DNA of 7,770 bases, from the NCBI GenBank assembly GCA_031271725.1, contig JAISVE010000128.1:1-7770 (forward strand), given 5' to 3'. Within the stretch, counting starts at the first letter, position 1. Every line of letters starts with the position of its first letter. Source of the DNA: Bacteroidales bacterium. GTDB taxonomy: Bacteria > Bacteroidota > Bacteroidia > Bacteroidales > P3. Of the stretch, positions 1-5,763 are shown in pieces. Both the position numbers and the translations under genes were made by a program. The notes beneath the pieces are model-generated. The model worked only from the letters and a program-made list of their open reading frames with translations, did not search any database and was not told the origin of the DNA.

Positions 1-1346
1 CCGACAAGTTCGTCTTTTTCTTCATCAACAACATAATAAATTGCCTCAACTTTTCCGCCCTTTACTTCCGCCATTTCCAAGCGGCTATTATCGTTATAAT
101 ATCCGAATAGATTCCGTCCTTTTATTTGATGATAGAGAGAATTGCTTTTGGGAACAAGGGCGGTGATAAAAGCATTTTTGCCCACAAGAGTTTCTTTTGG
201 GCGATTGTTTTCAAAAAATGTTCTTATAGTATCTCCGTCTATTTGGAAACCGTTCACCCAAGTCATTGGCAGTTCTGTCATATAAAGCGTGGAATCACTT
301 TGGTAGTAGATCATTTTTTGGCATATAGCTTGCATATCTTCTCTGAATATACGCACATCTCTAAATGCTTCTATTCTATCAATGCTGCGTTCGCTGCTGT
401 CTTTTTCTTTACGGGGCTCATAAAATACGCGCATCATGCTGTCCGAAGAAATAAAAAGAGTATCGCCTTCCTGTATCATAAAGCCTCGTGCATTATTACT
501 GAAAAAACCATATCCTTTTTTTTCGTCATTTTCTGCATATTCACCCAAAACAACGGCTTGGTTAGCGGAATCGTAATATACGACATTACGAAATGCTTCT
601 CCTTGCTCTTCTTTTAAGGAATAATTTATGCTGTCACCGTAAAGCAGTTGCCCGTCTTTCATTCTGATATAGGCGTTTGTGCGTAGGTTTACACGCTCTT
701 TATTTTTATTATACCAACCGTTTTCACAGTACATTTTATAATCATCGGTAATTATATCCGTAGGACCTTTGAAGTTGGACATTCCGTCTTTATTGTAATC
801 CATCGTGTCGGTATAGATTACATATTCGGGATGTGTAACAACAACATCTTTGTAACAGTTAAAAAGTCCTGTTTTGCCATTGTAGTTTCCCCAACTTGAA
901 ACAAGAATAACATCACCGGAAACCATATCCGCACCTTTGTCATAATGTGCAATATCCTGTATTGACTCATAACGCAGCGAGGGAGTTTTCATAACAAGAT
1001 CCTTTTCCTTCATAACAACATCATCTATTATATTTATAACCCCGCTAGGACCGTGATAATCAAGTTTTTTTCCCGTAATGGTTGATTTTTGACGTGTTTT
1101 TATTCTTACATTACCTGTTGCAATGCAGGATTCCGTATTTATATCATATTCGGCATAGTCGCTGTAAATAGTATTGCCTTTGGTCTTTATAATAACATCC
1201 TCACGAAGTATCATCATTCCGTCCGAAGTACGTATCTCCGAATACTTTGCTGTGGCATGTCCACCCCGCCCTCGCTGTGCCTGCAACTCGCACAGGCATA
1301 AAGATAATGCAAGGCATAATAATATAAATTTGCGCGGAGTAATCAT
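1..1346 (-). CDS. OstA-like LPS transport protein (LptA/LptD-N type), C-terminus off the left edge
   Basis: 448 codons are visible from the ATG at 1346-1344; the frame stays open to base 1, so the C-terminus is missing. Residues 1-23 look like a signal peptide (basic start, Leu/Cys-rich core, L-Q-A before Gln24), so the protein is exported. The mature part is made of short beta-strand repeats typical of the OstA/LptA fold: ILREDVIIKTKGNTIYSDYA, IATGNVRIKT, ITGKKLDYHG, FKGPTDIITDDYKMYCENGW and LLYGDSINYS. The phrase F-x-G-P-T followed by Y-C-E-N-G-W-Y is what I know from Bacteroidota OstA-like proteins. That family is thought to carry or assemble lipopolysaccharide across the periplasm. The start codon overlaps the stop of the preceding gene (ATGA), so it is probably translationally coupled to it. 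Family assignment is strong; the exact role (LptA-like bridge or other) is inference. Confidence 0.86.
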   Translation of the reverse strand, partial: MITPRKFILLCLALSLCLCELQAQRGRGGHATAKYSEIRTSDGMMILREDVIIKTKGNTIYSDYAEYDINTESCIATGNVRIKTRQKSTITGKKLDYHGPSGVINIIDDVVMKEKDLVMKTPSLRYESIQDIAHYDKGADMVSGDVILVSSWGNYNGKTGLFNCYKDVVVTHPEYVIYTDTMDYNKDGMSNFKGPTDIITDDYKMYCENGWYNKNKERVNLRTNAYIRMKDGQLLYGDSINYSLKEEQGEAFRNVVYYDSANQAVVLGEYAENDEKKGYGFFSNNARGFMIQEGDTLFISSDSMMRVFYEPRKEKDSSERSIDRIEAFRDVRIFREDMQAICQKMIYYQSDSTLYMTELPMTWVNGFQIDGDTIRTFFENNRPKETLVGKNAFITALVPKSNSLYHQIKGRNLFGYYNDNSRLEMAEVKGGKVEAIYYVVDEEKDELV

Positions 1347-2371
1347 GGCTTGTGCGGTATTTGGAAATCTAATTGCCCTGTTTGATTAAAACGAAAACGG
1401 TAGTATTCCGTTTCCTTTGATTTAGGTATTCTGTAAGACATTATTACCTCGTAAAAATCTTTTGGTTTTAATTCTTCCTCTACAACAGAGCGGCGATATT
1501 TGCTCTCATAAACTACACGCTTGCCTTGAACAAACTTATACTTTTTTGATTCATTCTTGAAATGTTGCTCTATAGGGAAGGGCATATTATGTTTGAAGAA
1601 AGGGTAGGAAGTGTAAACCTGCATTCCGTCTTCAAGAAAAACTGCTTCTATAATTTGGTCGTAGTTTGTGAATTTTGCAATATATTCTTTACCTTCTTTT
1701 ATCCATGAAATTTTTTCTGCTCGTGGGAAACGCCTTCTAAATTGCTTCATTATTACATCTGAAATACGCACGACTTTTTCGCCGGCAACTATGCTTGAAT
1801 TTTTTATTTCCGTTGTTGTGTTTGGTTTTGTCTGCGTTTTTATACTGTCGCTTCTTTTGTCGGTGTAGTCGTCTGCAGTAATATCTCCTGTTTGCCTGAC
1901 ATCAAGCCCGTCTATTTTCTTTATTGCTCCTGTAATATCAAAAAGTAAAGGGCGTATGTAATCCTTGCTTGATTTGAGATGCACTTGAACAAGATATGAC
2001 GGAACACCATCAACATAAGAAATATAACTACATTCTCCTATAGAATAAAGAGGAAATTTTTCTTTAATAAAGTCATGGGCTTTAAGAGGGATTTGATCAG
2101 GTTTCAGGTATTGTTCTGTCTGCACCCAGTCACCGTCATATTCAAACGAGGCAACTTCCTTTACCTTTTCACTTACTACATATACTTTATATACCGTCTT
2201 CTCCCTTTCCCAGCGAATAACTTTTGCAACAGGATAATAAATTTTGAAGTTATTCATTACGCTTTTAGGTACTTTGGATGCGTCTATTACTTCCGCTTTT
2301 GACGAAAGTTCCTTTGCACTGATAGAGTTATACAATAGCAGTATTATAAGTATGGTTGAAATTTTTCTCAA
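1343..2371 (-). CDS. Secreted protein with two PepSY-like (putative beta-lactamase-inhibitor-like) halves
   Basis: 342 residues. The N-terminus is a clear signal peptide (residues 1-19, hydrophobic ILIILLL, cleavage after S-I-S-A19). Residues about 33-155 and 203-338 look like two related halves separated by a Ser/Thr/Lys-rich linker (about 160-198). The first half has the pattern of the Bacteroidota PepSY-like family: V-x-x-x-F-x-x-x-Y-P-x-A near 38-49, W54 then Y-K-V-Y, F-E-Y-D-G-D-W at 76-82, I-P at 94-95, and G-V-P-S-Y-L-V-Q-V at 122-130. The second repeats F-R-R-R-F-P-R-A-E-K-I-S-W at 211-223, then Y-I-A-K-F and a V-F-L-E-D-G turn. The family name 'beta-lactamase-inhibitor-like' is structural; no inhibitor activity is implied. 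The start is TTG, overlapping the nadC stop. The next in-frame Met (39) would lose the signal peptide, so TTG is preferred. Its stop overlaps the ATG of the OstA-like gene, which suggests a shared envelope role; substrate or partner is unknown. Confidence 0.75.
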   Translation of the reverse strand: MRKISTILIILLLYNSISAKELSSKAEVIDASKVPKSVMNNFKIYYPVAKVIRWEREKTVYKVYVVSEKVKEVASFEYDGDWVQTEQYLKPDQIPLKAHDFIKEKFPLYSIGECSYISYVDGVPSYLVQVHLKSSKDYIRPLLFDITGAIKKIDGLDVRQTGDITADDYTDKRSDSIKTQTKPNTTTEIKNSSIVAGEKVVRISDVIMKQFRRRFPRAEKISWIKEGKEYIAKFTNYDQIIEAVFLEDGMQVYTSYPFFKHNMPFPIEQHFKNESKKYKFVQGKRVVYESKYRRSVVEEELKPKDFYEVIMSYRIPKSKETEYYRFRFNQTGQLDFQIPHKP

Positions 2372-3240
2372 ACTGCTTTTAAGCTTAAATCAAGTGCCTC
2401 TATATGATGTGTTAGCGCACCAATTGAAATGAAATCAACATTTGTTGTTGCGTATTCAAGAAGATTTTTTTCAGTGATGCCGCCGGATGCCTCTGTTTCG
2501 TAGCGTTTGTTTATTGTTGTGAGTGCTTCTTGCAATGCTGCCGGTGTGAAATTATCAAGCATAATCCTGTGCAGGCAATCCGAATTTTTTTCGCCCCAAT
2601 TAAGTACTTCCTGCAACTCTTTGTTAGAGCGCACTTCAATTTCTACTTTTAGATTTAGTTTTTGCTCTATCAGATATTCCTTGACTTGTTCTAAGGCTTT
2701 TGTTGTGCTGCCTGCAAAATCAATATGATTGTCCTTAATTAAAATCATATCGAAAAGCCCGAAACGGTGATTATTGCCTCCGCCAATACGTACCGCCATT
2801 TTTTCGAATATGCGGTTATTAGGTGTTGTTTTGCGAGTGTCAAGTAATGTGGTAGTGCTGCCTGCATTGCGTATGAGAGTGATGAGTCGGCGTGTATGTG
2901 TTGCAATACCGCTCATGCGTTGAATATAGTTTAACGAAAGCCGCTCGGCAGTTAGAATGTTTTGTGAAGAGCCCTCTACTTCAAAAATTTTATCGCCGGT
3001 ATTTATTGAGTTGCCATCTTTTTTAAATGCTTTGAAAATAGTGTTTGTTGATACTTCTTTATACACCATCTCGGCAACCTCAATTCCTGCAACAATACCG
3101 TCCTCTTTGGCAATAAGCACAGCTTTACCTTTCGCGTTTGAAGGCACTGTAGCAAGTGAAGTATGGTCACCACTACCTATATCTTCTTTTAATGCTTGTC
3201 GTATAAGCGGAAGCATTATTTCTTTTTCGGAATTTAACAC
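2368..3240 (-). CDS. nadC: Quinolinate phosphoribosyltransferase (decarboxylating)
   Basis: 290 residues, the normal family length. NadC converts quinolinate and PRPP to nicotinate mononucleotide, CO2 and pyrophosphate in cytoplasmic de novo NAD synthesis. The N-terminal open-faced domain shows E-D-I-G-S-G-D-H-T-S (19-28) and G-I-V-A-G (48-52). The barrel domain carries T-A-E-R-L-S-L-N (97-104), L-D-T-R-K-T-T-P (133-140), H-R-F-G-L-F-D-M-I-L-I-K-D-N-H (158-172), I-E-V-R (201-204), M-L-D-N (227-230) and S-G-G-I (252-255). These supply the Arg, Lys, His, Glu and Asp residues expected to bind quinolinate and PRPP, so the enzyme looks intact. The longest start is a GTG directly after the TAA of the lipoprotein gene. 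An ATG at 3216 (residue 9) would also leave the conserved domain whole and is a fair alternative. Its TGA overlaps the TTG start of the next gene, placing it inside an otherwise envelope-related operon. Confidence 0.96.
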   Translation of the reverse strand: MLNSEKEIMLPLIRQALKEDIGSGDHTSLATVPSNAKGKAVLIAKEDGIVAGIEVAEMVYKEVSTNTIFKAFKKDGNSINTGDKIFEVEGSSQNILTAERLSLNYIQRMSGIATHTRRLITLIRNAGSTTTLLDTRKTTPNNRIFEKMAVRIGGGNNHRFGLFDMILIKDNHIDFAGSTTKALEQVKEYLIEQKLNLKVEIEVRSNKELQEVLNWGEKNSDCLHRIMLDNFTPAALQEALTTINKRYETEASGGITEKNLLEYATTNVDFISIGALTHHIEALDLSLKAV

Positions 3241-3828
3241 TTATTTGGATTTTTTGCGTGTTTTTGCATATTCGGCATTTATTGCCTCAATAACTTCACC
3301 TGTAATATCCATTTCGGGGTCTGCATAAAGAATGCCGCTTGACATCGACCTTGGCAAAATTACGTTGTATTTGCCGTGTTCTTTGTTGTAGGAAGCGATG
3401 AATGCAAAAATATATTCCTGTACTTCTTGCATTTTTTGTATTTGATGCTGTGCTGCCTGCTCGCTATAACGTTGTTGCAGGGCGGCAAGTTCCTGTTGCC
3501 TGCTTTCGAGTTGAGCCTCTTTCTTTTTTTGTTCCGAAAGAGTCATGGTGGCACCTATTTTAAGGTAATTTTCATAATCGGATTGAAAGGCAGTCATCTG
3601 GCGTCTGAGATCGCCTTCAAGTTTTTTACCTGTAGCTTCAATCTCTTTTGTAATTTCTGCAACCATATCAAAGTTTGCCGATAAACTGTCGGTATTTACA
3701 GTGGCAATACGCAGTCCTTCGCCTGTTGGAACGGCTTTTATTTCGCTATTTGTTTTAGGTGCATCGGATTTGCAGCCAAAAAGGCTTATAAATCCTAAAA
3801 TAATTGCGGCAATGGTAATTTTTTTCAT
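3241..3828 (-). CDS. OmpH/Skp-like lipoprotein with long coiled coil
   Basis: 195 residues from an ATG at 3828. The N-terminus MKKITIAAIILGFISLFGC is a lipoprotein signal with Cys19 as the lipidation site, followed by K-S-D-A and a Ser/Thr/Pro-rich spacer to about residue 37. The rest follows the Skp/OmpH plan: a short strand R-I-A-T-V-N-T-D-S-L (40-49), a long Gln/Glu/Lys-rich helical hairpin (about 52-150, with Q-S-D-Y-E-N-Y at 82-88 and Q-Q-E-L-A-A-L-Q-Q-R at 111-120), and a closing strand region Y-N-V-I-L-P (154-159) with L-Y-A-D-P-E-M-D-I-T (167-176) and a final helix. Skp proteins are periplasmic chaperones for outer-membrane proteins; here the protein would be membrane-anchored, and chaperone activity is inferred from fold only. 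It is the first gene of the leftward operon, behind the promoter at 3894-3926. Its TAA directly abuts the nadC GTG. Confidence 0.84.
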   Translation of the reverse strand: MKKITIAAIILGFISLFGCKSDAPKTNSEIKAVPTGEGLRIATVNTDSLSANFDMVAEITKEIEATGKKLEGDLRRQMTAFQSDYENYLKIGATMTLSEQKKKEAQLESRQQELAALQQRYSEQAAQHQIQKMQEVQEYIFAFIASYNKEHGKYNVILPRSMSSGILYADPEMDITGEVIEAINAEYAKTRKKSK

Positions 3829-3866
3829 AATATATTTTATTAGTTATTAAACATAAATAATTACAT

Positions 3867-3885
3867 GGAAATTTTTGGAATTTCC
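3867..3885 (-). repeat. Perfect 7-bp inverted repeat near the predicted 5' end of the leftward mRNA
   Basis: GGAAATT (3867-3873) and AATTTCC (3879-3885) are exact reverse complements with a 5-base loop. On the minus-strand transcript the hairpin would begin only a few bases after the start site implied by the TATCTTTG element. It could protect the 5' end or serve as a protein-binding site. The stem is short and AT-rich, so chance is possible. Confidence 0.35.
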
Positions 3886-3893
3886 GTAACTAA

Positions 3894-3926
3894 CAAAGAT
3901 AATAAAAAACGGTGTTACATGCGCAA
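3894..3926 (-). promoter_or_regulatory. Bacteroidota-type promoter for the lipoprotein-nadC-PepSY-OstA operon
   Basis: Reading the minus strand, TTG (3926-3924) is followed after 22 bases by TATCTTTG (3901-3894), a full match to the TAnnTTTG -7 element used by the Bacteroidota primary sigma factor. The spacing is slightly longer than the usual 19-21. It predicts a start near 3887 and a leader of about 60 nt before the ATG at 3828. Based on motif match only. Confidence 0.55.
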
Positions 3927-3931
3927 CTCGG

Positions 3932-3962
3932 TTGCTTAAATCAAAATTTACACTTAAATTCG
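3932..3962 (+). promoter_or_regulatory. Weak candidate promoter for the ribF-like gene
   Basis: TTG (3932-3934), 20 bases, then TAAATTCG (3955-3962), which matches TAnnTTTG at 7 of 8 positions with ideal spacing. The same TTCG variant appears in the candidate promoter ahead of hpf. The implied start lies at about 3969, on top of the ATGATG, so the message would be leaderless or nearly so. The true promoter may instead lie further upstream in the shared 3829-3964 intergenic region. Confidence 0.22.
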
Positions 3963-3964
3963 CA

Positions 3965-4753
3965 ATGATGAAAATCTTTAACGGCATAAACGAGTGGCAC
4001 AAGGTGAAAAATCCGATTGTTACGGTAGGCTCTTTTGACGGCGTACATCTGGCGCACCGTTCAATAATTTCTTTGCTTAACCATTATGCCGAAATAGAGC
4101 ATGGCGAAAGCGTATTGGTAACATTTTATCCGCACCCGCGCCTTGTAATTCCTGCCGAAGAAGGCTTCCGCGAGAGATTTCGCCTTATAACAATAGAAGA
4201 AGAAAAAATGAGATGCCTCGAAGATGCAGGCTTGCAAAATGTGTTGGTATTGCCATTCACAGTGGAGTTTGCCTCTCTTCCGAGCAATGATTTTATAAAG
4301 AAAATTCTTGTTGATGTTATTCATGCAAAAAAGGTAATTACGGGCTTTAATCACTCGTTTGGGCATGACCGCAACGGTGGATATGAAGATATGCTTGAAC
4401 AAGGCAAGCATTACGGTTTTTCTGTTGATAAATATCCTGAATATATTGTTCACAACAGGAAGATAAGTTCAACACATATAAGGGAACTTATACGTAATGG
4501 TAAAATTATGGAGGCTAATGAGTTGCTTGGATATAATTTTATGGCAATGGGGAAATGCGAAGGTGGTGTTTTGGAGATAGACAATCCGGTTAAAATAATT
4601 CCTTCGGATGGGCTTTATCTTTGTCGTGTTTATGCCGAAGAACTGTTACACTATGCTGTTTGTGAGATACGTGAGAGAAAAATATATTTTAAGGATTTAT
4701 CCTTTATTACGGCTAATGTTGCTGCTACGGCACAATTTATTAAAGAACTATGA
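3965..4753 (+). CDS. ribF: RibF-like FAD synthetase with a degenerate, shortened riboflavin-kinase domain
   Basis: 262 residues from the ATG at 3965; the ATG at 3968 is equally good. A TTG at 3932 would add 11 residues of no family likeness. The adenylyltransferase half, which makes FAD from FMN and ATP, looks complete: T-V-G-S-F-D-G-V-H-L-A-H (20-31; the usual H-x-G-H reads H-L-A-H), V-T-F-Y-P-H-P-R (52-59), G-F-N-H-S-F-G-H-D-R-N-G (127-138) and I-S-S-T-H-I-R (167-173). The C-terminal part after N-E-L-L-G-Y-N-F is only about 70 residues instead of about 120. It keeps a trace of the kinase fold (K-I-I-P-S-D-G-L-Y at 210-218) but lacks the G-R-x-L-G-F-P-T-A-N ATP/flavin loop and the catalytic Glu region. 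It therefore probably cannot phosphorylate riboflavin. The stop overlaps the yggS ATG (ATGA), so the short end is not an obvious frameshift. Usual RibF length is about 305-315. Confidence 0.85.
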   Translation: MMKIFNGINEWHKVKNPIVTVGSFDGVHLAHRSIISLLNHYAEIEHGESVLVTFYPHPRLVIPAEEGFRERFRLITIEEEKMRCLEDAGLQNVLVLPFTVEFASLPSNDFIKKILVDVIHAKKVITGFNHSFGHDRNGGYEDMLEQGKHYGFSVDKYPEYIVHNRKISSTHIRELIRNGKIMEANELLGYNFMAMGKCEGGVLEIDNPVKIIPSDGLYLCRVYAEELLHYAVCEIRERKIYFKDLSFITANVAATAQFIKEL

Positions 4754-5400
4754 TAGCCGATAATATTTCAATTATTCGTTCCGAATTGCCATCTGATGTT
4801 ACTCTTGTGGCTGTTTCAAAATATTATCCGGCTTCGGATATTTTGCAGGCATATAACGCAGGGCAGCGGGTTTTTGGTGAAAGCAGGGCAAACGAACTGC
4901 GTGAAAAATACGAGCAATTGCCCAAGGATATTCAGTGGCATTTTATAGGACATTTGCAAAAAAATAAAGTAAAATATATTGCTCCTTTTGTGTCTTTAAT
5001 TCATAGTGTTGATAACTTTGAATTGCTACGGGAAATAAACAGACAAGCGTTGCTGAGTAAGCGGATTATTGACTATTTATTGGAATTTCGTATTGCAGAA
5101 GAAGATTCAAAATATGGTTTTAAGTCGGCTAATGATGTGGTTGAAATGTTGATGTCTGCGGAGTTCGGGGCGTTGCATAATGTGCGTTTGCGTGGGGTTA
5201 TGGGCATGGCTACCTTTACAGACAATATGTCTAAAATAAGGAATGAATTTGCGAGTTTACGCAGCATTGCAGAGCAGTTATCAGGTATTGTTAGCGGGCG
5301 ATGCGAAGTTTCCATGGGAATGTCAAACGACTATAAAATTGCTGTTGAGGAAGGAAGCACTATGATACGTATAGGCAGTGCTATTTTTGACGGGGATTAA
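4750..5400 (+). CDS. yggS: YggS-family pyridoxal-phosphate homeostasis protein (PLPBP)
   Basis: 216 residues, typical for the family. Conserved blocks in order: L-V-A-V-S-K-Y-Y-P (19-27) with Lys24 as the PLP Schiff-base lysine, V-F-G-E-S-R-A-N-E-L (41-50), W-H-F-I-G-H-L-Q-K-N-K (63-73), I-H-S-V-D (84-88), E-D-S-K-Y-G-F (118-124), L-R-G-V-M-G-M-A (147-154), S-M-G-M-S-N-D-Y (188-195) and the phosphate-binding end G-S-T-M-I-R-I-G-S-A-I-F (202-213). The family is a single-domain fold-type III PLP protein with no known enzymatic reaction. It buffers PLP and affects amino-acid and keto-acid balance in the cytoplasm. The ATG overlaps the ribF stop by four bases (ATGA), so the two are coupled; both handle phosphorylated vitamin cofactors. 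All expected motifs are present. Confidence 0.95.
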   Translation: MIADNISIIRSELPSDVTLVAVSKYYPASDILQAYNAGQRVFGESRANELREKYEQLPKDIQWHFIGHLQKNKVKYIAPFVSLIHSVDNFELLREINRQALLSKRIIDYLLEFRIAEEDSKYGFKSANDVVEMLMSAEFGALHNVRLRGVMGMATFTDNMSKIRNEFASLRSIAEQLSGIVSGRCEVSMGMSNDYKIAVEEGSTMIRIGSAIFDGD

Positions 5401-5405
5401 CAGTT

Positions 5406-5436
5406 TTGCTTGTTTCATAATAAATTCTTATATTCG
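5406..5436 (+). promoter_or_regulatory. Candidate promoter for hpf-mnmE
   Basis: TTG (5406-5408) is followed after 20 bases by TATATTCG (5429-5436), 7 of 8 matches to TAnnTTTG. TATTCG recurs at 5439-5444 just downstream, preceded by TTG at 5410-5412, so a second overlapping and weaker start is possible. It predicts a short leader of about 20-25 nt before the hpf ATG at 5467. Motif match only. Confidence 0.42.
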
Positions 5437-5466
5437 TGTATTCGTAACTAATAAAATCTTATTACT

Positions 5467-5763
5467 ATGGAAACAATTATCAATGCAGTAAAATTTAAAC
5501 CCGACCAAAAGTTGGTTGACTACATCAACAAAAAAACGGAAAGAATTTCAAAGTTGCTTCCGCAAGCAATTAATGTGGAAGTTTCGCTGAAAGTTGACAA
5601 AGAACACGACATTAACAATAAAGTGGCAAGTGTTCGTATTGCTGTTCCGGGTAATGATCTTTTTTCCGAAAAACAGAGAGATACTTTTGAAGATGCTCTT
5701 GATGATTGCATGGATGCAATCAAAAGAATGATCGAAAAAATCAAAGACAGTTATCACGCTTAA
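5467..5763 (+). CDS. hpf: Short ribosome hibernation-promoting factor (HPF/RaiA family)
   Basis: 98 residues, matching the short HPF class. The beta-alpha-beta-beta-beta-alpha plan can be followed: a first strand T-I-I-N-A-V-K-F (3-10), a helix with Q-K-L-V-D-Y-I-N-K-K-T-E-R-I-S-K-L, a strand I-N-V-E-V-S-L-K-V, a strand V-A-S-V-R-I-A-V-P-G, then D-L-F-S-E-K-Q-R-D-T-F-E-D-A-L-D-D-C-M-D-A-I, where the F-x-E-x-x-D-T-F-E-x-A-x-D sort of pattern is typical of the Bacteroidota members, and a final basic helix. These proteins bind the 30S decoding region in resting cells and promote inactive ribosome dimers. The long-form C-terminal dimerisation domain is absent. A promoter candidate lies just upstream. 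The stop shares its last A with the mnmE ATG (TAATG). Confidence 0.9.
   Translation: METIINAVKFKPDQKLVDYINKKTERISKLLPQAINVEVSLKVDKEHDINNKVASVRIAVPGNDLFSEKQRDTFEDALDDCMDAIKRMIEKIKDSYHA

Noticed and set aside
126..617. Plus-strand open frame of 163 codons
   Set aside because: It lies antisense to the OstA-like gene, which has a signal peptide and family motifs in its own frame. The plus-strand translation is Phe/Ile/His-rich with no recognisable domain.
2957..3328. Plus-strand open frame of 123 codons
   Set aside because: Antisense to nadC and the end of the lipoprotein gene, both clearly recognised; the Ser-rich translation has no family likeness.
3932..3964. TTG start extending the ribF gene by 11 codons
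   Set aside because: The added residues do not resemble RibF, and the ATG pair at 3965/3968 begins at the usual family position (M-K-I-F).
4061..4453. Minus-strand open frame of 130 codons
   Set aside because: Complement of the conserved FAD-synthetase half of the ribF gene; no motif of its own.
4560..4753. Frameshift as the cause of the short RibF C-terminus
   Set aside because: The gene ends in a neat ATGA overlap with yggS, whose own conserved start follows at once, leaving no room for a lost kinase segment downstream. An internal deletion remains possible.
5706..5762. Longer mnmE start at an upstream in-frame ATG
   Set aside because: It would overlap hpf by 57 bases and add 19 residues before the usual family N-terminus; the TAATG junction start fits the family.
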